A DNA stretch of 9,676 bases from Gammaproteobacteria bacterium (lineage in GTDB: Bacteria > Pseudomonadota > Gammaproteobacteria > Steroidobacterales > Steroidobacteraceae). The stretch covers positions 1 to 9,676 of the forward strand of contig JASHVF010000386.1 in the NCBI GenBank assembly GCA_030039615.1, read 5' to 3'. This document shows, piece by piece, positions 1-5,683 of the stretch; position 1 is the stretch's first letter, and every line of letters begins with the position of its first letter. The position numbers were made by a program, and so were the translations under genes. The notes under the pieces are model-generated. The model was not told where the DNA came from, did not search any database, and was given only the letters and a program-made list of their open reading frames with translations.

Positions 1-122
1 CGCACGTCGGCGAGGTCGGCGACCAGCTCGCTCGAGGCGCGCGCCTCCGGGCGCAGCGTCGCCTCGCGCAGCCGCGCGCGCAGCGCCTCGAGACTCGCCG
101 GCACCTGCGGCTCGGCGCTCAT
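1..122 (-). CDS. N-terminal fragment of a CDS, possibly proline dehydrogenase/P5C dehydrogenase PutA
   Basis: An open frame begins with ATG at 122-120 and runs off the window edge, giving about 40 residues that start MSAEPQVPASLEALRARLRE and continue through a helix-rich, Arg/Glu/Ala-rich stretch (around TLRPEARASSELVADLADV). The start lies one base after the TGA of the aminotransferase (TGA-G-ATG), so the two genes are very probably co-transcribed and perhaps translationally coupled. The pattern L-R-x-x-[IL]-x-x-A-x-x-R-P-E-A resembles the extreme N-terminal helix of bifunctional PutA proteins from beta/gammaproteobacteria, which oxidise proline to glutamate. The match is short and made by eye. 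That a coding frame starts here is fairly secure; the product name is a guess. Confidence 0.5.
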   Translation of the reverse strand, partial: MSAEPQVPASLEALRARLREATLRPEARASSELVADLADV

Positions 123-123
123 C

Positions 124-1332
124 TCAGCCGCCTGCGCCGCCCGCGAGCACCGCCCCCACCGAGCGCGCGAAATACTCGAGGTTCTCGCGCCGCAGCCCGG
201 CGACGTTCATGCGGCTGTCGTCGACCATGTAGACGTGGTGCTGCGCGCGCAGCTCGCGCACCTGCGCGGTGCTGATCCCGAAGAGGGAGAACATGCCGTG
301 GTGGCGCGCGATGAAGCTGAAGTCGCGCCGCGGACAATGCTCGGCGAGCGCCCGCACCACCTCGCGCCGCAGCCCCTGGACGCGCTTGCGCATGGTGTCG
401 AGCTCCTCGAGCCACTGCGCCCGCAGCGCCGCGTCCGTGAGCACGCCGTGCACGATCGCGGCGCCATGGTCGGGCGGCATCGACCACAGCCCGCGCGCCA
501 GGCGCACGAGCTGGCTCATGGCGGCGTCGGCCTGCGCCGCCGTGTCGCACACCACCCCGAGGGCGCCGGTACGCTCGCGGTAGAGGCCGAAGTTCTTCGA
601 GCAGGAGACGGCGAACAGCACCTCCGGCAGCTCGGCCGTGAACAGCCGCAGCCCGAAGGCATCCGCCTCGAGGCCCTCGCCGAGTCCCTGGTAAGCCATG
701 TCGATGAACGGCAGCAGCTGCCGCCGCTTCACCAGCGACAGCAGCTCGCGCCACTCCCCCTGCGACAGATCCGCGCCGGTCGGGTTGTGGCAGGAGGCGT
801 GCAGCAGCACCACGGCGCGCGGCGGCAGCCGCTCGAGCGCCGCCGCCATCTCGGCAAAGCGCACGCCGCCGGTCGCGGCATCGTAGTACGGGTAGCGCTC
901 GAGCCTGAGGCCGCTCCCCGAGAGCAGCGGCACGTGATTCACCCAGGTGGGATCGCTCACGTGCACCACCGAGTCGGGGGAGGCGTAGTGGATGAGCTCG
1001 GCGCCGAGGCGCAGGGCGCCGCAGCCCCCGGGACACTGGATGGCGCGCACGCGCTCGGTAACCAGCGCTTCGTGCTCGGCGCCGAGCACCAGGCGCGCCA
1101 CCTCCGCGTTGAAGCCGAGGTTGCCGGCCGGCCCCACGTAGGTCTTGGTCGTCTGACGCGCGAGCAGCGCGCTCTCGGCCGTGCGCACCGCCGCGGGAAT
1201 CGGCGTCTCACCACGTTCGTCGCGGTAGACGCCGACGCCGAGATCCACCTTGCGCGGATCGGGGTCGGCGCGAAACGCCGCCATGAGACTCAGAATCGCA
1301 TCCGCCGAAATCAGCTCGAGCCGCTCGAACAT
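124..1332 (-). CDS. Class I aromatic/aspartate aminotransferase (AspC/TyrB/PhhC family)
   Basis: A PLP-dependent cytoplasmic enzyme of 402 residues, the normal family length (about 396-400). It should move amino groups between aspartate or aromatic amino acids and 2-oxoglutarate. Landmarks align with E. coli AspC in almost the same numbering: TTKTYVG (Y65), SDPTW (W130), CHNPTG (N183), FIDMAYQG (D211, Y214), SCSKNFGLY with the PLP-binding K246, R280 for the substrate side-chain carboxylate, and SRMNVAG with R374 for the alpha-carboxylate. ARGLWSMPPDHG resembles the PhhC/TyrB branch more than AspC, so an aromatic role is favoured. ATG at 1332 is chosen because MFERLELISADAIL matches the family N-terminus; an in-frame extension to 1392 would add 20 non-family residues. 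The PLP-phosphate loop reads PGGCGALR, with Cys104 where Thr is usual. It lies 79 nt after the cytochrome gene and may have its own promoter. Confidence 0.93.
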   Translation of the reverse strand: MFERLELISADAILSLMAAFRADPDPRKVDLGVGVYRDERGETPIPAAVRTAESALLARQTTKTYVGPAGNLGFNAEVARLVLGAEHEALVTERVRAIQCPGGCGALRLGAELIHYASPDSVVHVSDPTWVNHVPLLSGSGLRLERYPYYDAATGGVRFAEMAAALERLPPRAVVLLHASCHNPTGADLSQGEWRELLSLVKRRQLLPFIDMAYQGLGEGLEADAFGLRLFTAELPEVLFAVSCSKNFGLYRERTGALGVVCDTAAQADAAMSQLVRLARGLWSMPPDHGAAIVHGVLTDAALRAQWLEELDTMRKRVQGLRREVVRALAEHCPRRDFSFIARHHGMFSLFGISTAQVRELRAQHHVYMVDDSRMNVAGLRRENLEYFARSVGAVLAGGAGG

Positions 1333-1411
1333 GGTTTGACCCGCCCTGGTTGCCGGCCGCGCCGCCCGCCTCGCGGGGCGCAACGGTAGCACGCACCCGG
1401 GAGCGGTGCAG

Positions 1412-2764
1412 CTACTGGCCGACGACGAACACGCCCTGGGCGGTAATGCTGTGCTGCAAGCCGTCCTGGTAGGCGCGGGCTCTCAGGATGGAGGTATCCT
1501 TGAGGCGAATGGGCGCCGTATAGAGCGGGTCGGCGCGCCCGGGCTCGCTGCCATCGAGCGTGTAGTGAATCTCCGCCCCCGGCGCGGCTTGGAGCGTCAC
1601 GTCGACCGGCACGGCAAACTCACCCCCGGCGGGCGCCAGCACGGGCGGCGCGAGCACCGCCCGCCCCGGCAGCGACTCGATCCAGCTCTGGAGCAACGCG
1701 ACGCCGGCGGTGTCGATCGTCGCGCGCGCCAGCGGCGGCATCTTGAGGTCGCCGAGGGTGTCGACCCGCATGTAGGCGATCGAGCGCCAGATGTCGTGCG
1801 GCGCCACCACCCGCGGATGGTCGATCCCCTCATCGATCAGCACCGGACCATTGACGATGTACTGCCGCTCGGGCGGCGTGCTGTAGCGCGCATCGAAATA
1901 GGCCACCGTGCCCCCGGGGCGATGACAGTGGGCGCAGTTCGCATCGAGGTACGAGCGGGCGCGGTCCTCGAGACTGCGGGTGGCATCGTCGGATGCGGCG
2001 AGGCTCGGAAGTGACGCCGGCTGCACTCGCCCGAGTGGCGGGGCGAACAACCCGAGCGCGTTCCACTCCGCCAGCTCATTTCGCGCGCCGCTGCGGTAGG
2101 GATAGTCTCTGTTGAGCTGGCGGGTCTTGACTCCCAGCACCCCGCCCGCGCGGGCGTTGTGGCAAACGAGGCAGTCCTTGCGGCTCGGGTAGTACCACGA
2201 CTGCCGGCGGCTGCCGCTCCCGGTCCTGACCTCCACGTCCTCCCTCAGACTGTCCGGCAACAGCTCGGCGTCGCTCTCGTCGGCACGCCATTTATAGACC
2301 ACCCCGTAGACCTGTCCGCCGGGCGAGCACACCAGCAGCCGCGTCTCGAGGCGGCGCAGCGCCTGCGGGTTGTTCGCGTCGACGGGCAGCAGGAAAGTCT
2401 TGACGAACACCGTACCCGGCGGGAAGCGCCACTCATCGGAGGGAGAGAATGCGACCTTCGCGTCGGGGATGGCGACCAGGCGCAGCTTCTCGGCACCGTC
2501 CGACCAGAAGGGAACCACCAGGTCGTAGGGAATCAGCCCCGGGCTGGGCACGAGCGCCCGCGCGTCCGTGAACGCCCCCGTCTGCGACAGCAGCCGCGGC
2601 AGCTCGCCGCTGGCGCGCTCGGGCATGTTGAGGTAGGCCTTGGGTATGATCCGCGGCGCTGCTTCCGGCGGCTGCGGCGCGCCCGCCTGCGGCTGCTGCG
2701 CATGCGCGTGCGTCGCCGCGGCGCCGAGCAGCACCGCGGCAGCGACAACCATCAGTAGCCGCAA
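1412..2764 (-). CDS. Secreted diheme c-type cytochrome (SO2930-like) with C-terminal chitobiase-like domain
   Basis: A protein of about 450 residues, probably a periplasmic electron carrier. Residues 1-22 form a signal peptide (MRLLMVVAAAVLLG, cleavage after AHA). Residues 79-170 hold an all-beta-looking region with IPYDLVVPFWSDGAEKLR, WRFPPGTVFVKTF and ETRLLV, patterns I recall from the SO2930/HNE_0200 diheme cytochrome family. Two heme c attachment motifs follow, CLVCH (198-202) and CAHCH (277-281), and KMPPLA gives a likely axial Met (M342). Residues 379-448 read as a chitobiase/beta-hexosaminidase C-terminal-like fold (EIHYTLDGSEP, LYTAPIRL, LRARAY). The start is TTG at 2764, with a GGGGCGG tract 5 nt upstream and only 28 nt after the propeller stop. 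Alternatives are ATG at 2752 and GTG at 2788; the frame stays open to 2929, but that would overlap the propeller gene. Class is fairly sure; the redox partner is unknown. Confidence 0.85.
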   Translation of the reverse strand: MRLLMVVAAAVLLGAAATHAHAQQPQAGAPQPPEAAPRIIPKAYLNMPERASGELPRLLSQTGAFTDARALVPSPGLIPYDLVVPFWSDGAEKLRLVAIPDAKVAFSPSDEWRFPPGTVFVKTFLLPVDANNPQALRRLETRLLVCSPGGQVYGVVYKWRADESDAELLPDSLREDVEVRTGSGSRRQSWYYPSRKDCLVCHNARAGGVLGVKTRQLNRDYPYRSGARNELAEWNALGLFAPPLGRVQPASLPSLAASDDATRSLEDRARSYLDANCAHCHRPGGTVAYFDARYSTPPERQYIVNGPVLIDEGIDHPRVVAPHDIWRSIAYMRVDTLGDLKMPPLARATIDTAGVALLQSWIESLPGRAVLAPPVLAPAGGEFAVPVDVTLQAAPGAEIHYTLDGSEPGRADPLYTAPIRLKDTSILRARAYQDGLQHSITAQGVFVVGQ

Positions 2765-2792
2765 CGTGTCCGCCCCGCCGCCGTGCACCGCG

Positions 2793-3890
2793 CTAGTTCG
2801 CCCGCGCGACGATGGTGACGCCCCACGGCTGGCGGCCCGCGGCAACTCGCGCGATCTCCTTGTCGAGGGACAGGTCGACGACTGAAACGTCATTGGAAGG
2901 GCCGTTCGCCGAGAACAGGTAGCGGCCATCGGGCGAGAGCGTGATGCCCCACGGCCGCGTTCCGACCTTGATCGTGGTCACGAGCGCAAAAGTCTGCGCA
3001 TCCAGCACGGCGATCGTACCGGCGCGGCCCGCCGAGGCGTAGATGCGCTTGCCGTCGGGGGACACCTTGACGCTCATCGGCCGCGATCCGGCCGGCAATT
3101 CGATCACCCTGAGCACCTTGAGCTCACCCGTATCGATGAGGTTCAGCTGGCCGGTCGACTCCGAGGGAATGATGGCGAGATTGCTCCCCGGGAGGAACGC
3201 CACGCTCCGCGGCCGCGGCGGCACCTTGAAGTGGCCGGCGACCCGGAACGTACCCGTGTCGATCGCGTAGATGTCGCCGCCGGCCTCGCAGGTGATGTAG
3301 AAGCGCTTGCCGTCCGGGGCGGTGGCCGCGCCCTCGGGCTCCTGACCGACCGGGATGATGTGCTCCACCTTGCCGGAGCGGATATTGATGACGCTCGCGG
3401 TGGCGACATCCTCGTTCGACACGTACAGGCGCGTGCCGTCCTGGCTGAGTGCGAACTCCTCGGGGTCCGAGCCGGCATTGATCTTGCCCGTGAGCTTGCG
3501 CGTCGCCACGTCGATGACGCCGATCCCATCGGCAGACTTGTCGGCGTTGGCCGCTTCGTCGTCGTCATCCTTGTCCTGATGCCTGCGGAATATGGGGTTG
3601 CCCTGCGCATCGAGCTGCGGCGGCGGCTCGATCGGAGTGCCGCTCAGGGCGACGTACACCAGGCGTCCGTCGGGACTGGCGTGCAGACCGCGGGGGCGCT
3701 TGCCCGCGGGGATGGTCGCGACGGCCTTGAAGTCGGCGCCGCTGATCACGGTGATGTCGCCCGACTTCTCATTCGACACGAAGATCTCGTAGGCAGCCGT
3801 GGCGGCGGTGCCGCGACCGGGAGCCGCGAGCGCAGCGAGCGCAAGCAACATGCCCGCCGCAGGTGACAACAGACGATGGTATCTCAGCAT
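2793..3890 (-). CDS. Secreted YVTN-family seven-bladed beta-propeller, PQQ-catabolism-associated type
   Basis: 365 residues. A signal peptide (about 1-31, hydrophobic core MLLALAALAAP) implies periplasmic export. The rest is made of YVTN repeats of about 42 residues: blade signatures include EIFVSNEKSGDITVIS (35-50), RLYVSNEDVATASVINI (154-170), RFYITCEAGGDIYAID (196-211), RIYASAGRAGTIAVLD (282-297) and YLFSANGPSNDVSVVD (324-339), each followed by a G-x-x-P turn. The pattern resembles the propeller family associated with PQQ-dependent alcohol catabolism (TIGR03866, by memory) and, more distantly, E. coli YncE. No enzymatic residues are evident; binding or scaffolding is likely. Between the first blades an insert (84-121) carries an acidic run D108-E112 (KDDDDE). 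A strong GAGGAG site supports the start. It sits in the kinase-regulator-propeller-cytochrome operon. Fold is sure; ligand is unknown. Confidence 0.9.
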   Translation of the reverse strand: MLRYHRLLSPAAGMLLALAALAAPGRGTAATAAYEIFVSNEKSGDITVISGADFKAVATIPAGKRPRGLHASPDGRLVYVALSGTPIEPPPQLDAQGNPIFRRHQDKDDDDEAANADKSADGIGVIDVATRKLTGKINAGSDPEEFALSQDGTRLYVSNEDVATASVINIRSGKVEHIIPVGQEPEGAATAPDGKRFYITCEAGGDIYAIDTGTFRVAGHFKVPPRPRSVAFLPGSNLAIIPSESTGQLNLIDTGELKVLRVIELPAGSRPMSVKVSPDGKRIYASAGRAGTIAVLDAQTFALVTTIKVGTRPWGITLSPDGRYLFSANGPSNDVSVVDLSLDKEIARVAAGRQPWGVTIVARAN

Positions 3891-3898
3891 TCGAGCAT

Positions 3899-3904
3899 CT
3901 CCTC
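3899..3904 (-). promoter_or_regulatory. Ribosome binding site of the beta-propeller gene
   Basis: GAGGAG on the minus strand, 8 nt before the ATG at 3890. It overlaps the TGA stop (3905-3903) of the response regulator, which fixes the propeller start and argues for coupled translation within one operon. It is the clearest Shine-Dalgarno in the kinase operon. Confidence 0.75.
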
Positions 3905-4556
3905 AGCCTGACCCGGACCAGATCTGTGCCGCCAGGCGCATCAGCTGCACGTCATTGTGCACTCCCAGCTTCTGCCGCACGAGCGACTGATAGTTGGCAA
4001 CGGTCTTGCCGCTCACCCCGAGCCGTGCGCCGATCTCATCGAGGCCGAGTCCCTGCGCCCAGAGGCGCAGTACCTCCGCCTCGCGATGCGAGAGATCACT
4101 CAGGCGGCCGCCGCCGGTTGCAGCCGTGACGCCCGCCGCCCCCGTGCCGACCTCGCCGCTGGCGTAGGACTCGCCGCGCGCCACGGCGCGCACCGCCTCG
4201 ATGAGCCTTTCGGGCGCGCTCGCCTTGCTGAGAAAGCCGGCGGCACCCGAGCGCAGGGCGCGCGACACGAAGATCGCCTCGTCGTGCACGCTGAAGATGA
4301 GCACGCGCGACTGCGGGCGGTGAGCGTGCATGCGCTTCATCGCCTCGATGCCGCTCGGTCCGGGCAGCGAGATATCCATGACGACCACGTCGGGCTCGAG
4401 CGCCTTGAAGGCCTCGTAGGCGGACGCCGAGTCGTCGGCCTCGGCGACTACCGCGATGCCGGGCGCGGACTGCAGCAGGTGGCGATAGCCGGTGCGCACG
4501 ACGGGATGATCGTCGACCAGCAGCACCGTGATGGCAGCAGCGCCCGGGATGCTCAT
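3903..4556 (-). CDS. NarL/FixJ-type response regulator (REC + LuxR HTH)
   Basis: 217 residues, typical for the family. The receiver domain (about 9-125) has the acidic pair D15/D16 (LLVDDHP), phospho-acceptor D61 (VVMDISLPG), S89 (IFSVHD) and K111 (LSKAS). A Gly/Ala/Thr-rich linker (132-150) leads to a LuxR-type helix-turn-helix (152-198: LSHREAEVLRLWAQG, IGARLGVSGKTVANYQ). It should bind DNA once phosphorylated by the adjacent kinase. The start ATG at 4556 overlaps the kinase TGA (ATGA), a classical coupling arrangement; a longer open frame upstream lies inside the kinase gene and is rejected. Its 3' neighbour starts 12 nt after its stop. By analogy with ExaE-type regulators near PQQ-alcohol oxidation genes it may control this operon and the divergent receptor, but targets cannot be read from sequence. 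Confidence 0.95.
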   Translation of the reverse strand: MSIPGAAAITVLLVDDHPVVRTGYRHLLQSAPGIAVVAEADDSASAYEAFKALEPDVVVMDISLPGPSGIEAMKRMHAHRPQSRVLIFSVHDEAIFVSRALRSGAAGFLSKASAPERLIEAVRAVARGESYASGEVGTGAAGVTAATGGGRLSDLSHREAEVLRLWAQGLGLDEIGARLGVSGKTVANYQSLVRQKLGVHNDVQLMRLAAQIWSGSG

Positions 4557-5539
4557 GCGGCTGCTTCCCCGATCGGCTCGGCGGGCACCCGAGCCAGCAG
4601 ACGGAAGCCCGCCCGCGGCGCGCTCTCGAGCGACAGCGAGCCGCCGAGCGCGGTGACGCGCTCGCGCATGCCGACCAGCCCGAGCCCGGTGGGCGTTGCG
4701 CTCAGATCCGCCCCGACCCCGTCGTCGGCGATACGCACCAATGCCCCGCGCGGCTCCGCGCCGGCGCCGTCGACCCACTCGATACGGACCTCGACGCGCG
4801 TCGCGCTGGCATGGCGCGCACAGTTGGCGAGCGCCTCCTGCACGGTGCGGTACAGCACCAGCATGCGGGCCTCATCGAGAGCGTCGATGTGCTCATCGAT
4901 CGCCAGCGACAGGCGCGCCGGCTCGAGCCGCGCGCGCCACAGGTTGGCGCAGTGCTCGATCGCCGCCGTGAGCCCGAGCTCGTCGAGCCCGACCGGACGC
5001 AGCTCGCGGATGAGCCGCGCGACGCTTTCGTGGACCAGATCGGTGCTGGCGATGATGGAGCGGGCGCGAGCGGCAATGTCGGGAGCGGCCGGCGGCGCCG
5101 CGTCCGCAAGCGCCGCGCGGATCGAGACCGCGTCGAGCTTGATGGCGTTGACGAACTGCCCGAGCTCGTCGTGCAGCTCCTGCGAAAGGCGCTTGCGCTC
5201 GTGCTCCTGCTGATCGACGAACTGCCGCGCCAGGCGCCGCTGCTCCTCGAGGGTGCGGGCGAGCCGCGCCTCAATCGCCAGCCGGGCGTCGAGCGCGCGC
5301 TGCGCGCCGCGCCAGCGCCGCGCCGCGAACCACGCCAGGCCGATCGCCAGCGACAGCAGCACGAAGGTCAGCTCGTCGAGCTGAAAGGATTCGGAGCGGC
5401 GGGTCCAGGCGAAGAATCTCTCGGTCCACTGGAAGTGAATCGCGAAGTAGCCGCAGATCACGGTCAGCGCCGCGACCACGGCGAGGTCGCCGAGCACTTG
5501 CGCGCTCGACTCGAGCTTCTTGTGCGACGTGAATGTCAT
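4553..5539 (-). CDS. NarL-type sensor histidine kinase (two TM, HisKA_3/HATPase)
   Basis: 328 residues. Two membrane segments lie at about 17-37 and 57-74, joined by a short loop with WTERFFAWTRRSESF. A charged coiled-coil stretch (about 76-115) precedes the dimerisation/phospho-acceptor helix ERKRLSQELHDELGQ with His123. The HATPase_c domain carries the N box (QEALANCARHA, N239), the G1 box ADDGVG (271-276) and GLGLVGMRERV (285-295). It should autophosphorylate and pass phosphate to the regulator encoded next to it. No PAS, HAMP, Cache or other input domain is seen, so sensing would be by the membrane segments, the loop or a partner protein. ATG at 5539 is chosen since it gives a sensible N-terminus before TM1; a TTG at 5593 would extend it by 18 residues. 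No strong Shine-Dalgarno is visible at 5539. First gene of the minus-strand operon. Confidence 0.93.
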   Translation of the reverse strand: MTFTSHKKLESSAQVLGDLAVVAALTVICGYFAIHFQWTERFFAWTRRSESFQLDELTFVLLSLAIGLAWFAARRWRGAQRALDARLAIEARLARTLEEQRRLARQFVDQQEHERKRLSQELHDELGQFVNAIKLDAVSIRAALADAAPPAAPDIAARARSIIASTDLVHESVARLIRELRPVGLDELGLTAAIEHCANLWRARLEPARLSLAIDEHIDALDEARMLVLYRTVQEALANCARHASATRVEVRIEWVDGAGAEPRGALVRIADDGVGADLSATPTGLGLVGMRERVTALGGSLSLESAPRAGFRLLARVPAEPIGEAAA

Positions 5540-5683
5540 GAGTGTGCCGTCGTTGACACAGATGTTGGCATGTTCGCACCACGCGCGCCGCAAGCGTGCC
5601 GGCGGCGCCGATTTCGGGAATTTCTCCCGAGACTTCTCGCGTCCATCCTTTTACCGTCCGGGCCAGGAATCAAGGCTTAGACG
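5540..5683. promoter_or_regulatory. Divergent intergenic control region between kinase operon and TonB receptor
   Basis: This 144-base gap separates the two divergent start codons, so promoters for both the minus-strand operon and the plus-strand receptor are expected here or close by. A TTGACA hexamer occurs on the plus strand at 5553-5558, but no convincing -10 box follows at normal spacing. A short inverted repeat lies at 5614-5630. A weak AAGG about 10 nt before the receptor ATG may serve as its ribosome site. Promoter positions are not resolved. Confidence 0.55.
5614..5630. repeat. 6-bp inverted repeat, candidate operator
   Basis: TCGGGA-ATTTC-TCCCGA is a perfect 6-bp inverted repeat with a 5-base AT-richer centre, 54 bases before the receptor start and 75 bases before the kinase start. 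Dyads of this size fit a dimeric regulator such as the NarL-type protein encoded nearby, but a dyad this short can also occur by chance in GC-rich DNA. Confidence 0.3.

Noticed and set aside
1363..1380. GC-rich hairpin (CGCCC/GGGCG) between cytochrome and aminotransferase genes
   Set aside because: Short stem with no T tract on either strand; not a convincing intrinsic terminator.
235..1389. Long plus-strand open frame (384 codons) opposite the aminotransferase
   Set aside because: Its product is Arg/His/Ala-rich and low in complexity with no family motifs, as expected of an antisense shadow in GC-rich DNA; the minus strand encodes a full conserved enzyme.
2765..2929. N-terminal extension of the cytochrome gene to 2929
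   Set aside because: It would overlap the propeller coding end by over 130 bases and put 55 Arg/Ser-rich residues before a good signal peptide.
3957..5213. Plus-strand open frame of 418 codons opposite the two-component genes
   Set aside because: The Ser/Arg/Ala-rich translation lacks motifs, while the minus strand has complete kinase and regulator signatures.
5553..5558. TTGACA hexamer as a sigma-70 -35 box for the receptor
   Set aside because: No acceptable -10 hexamer lies 16-18 bases downstream, so no promoter is called.
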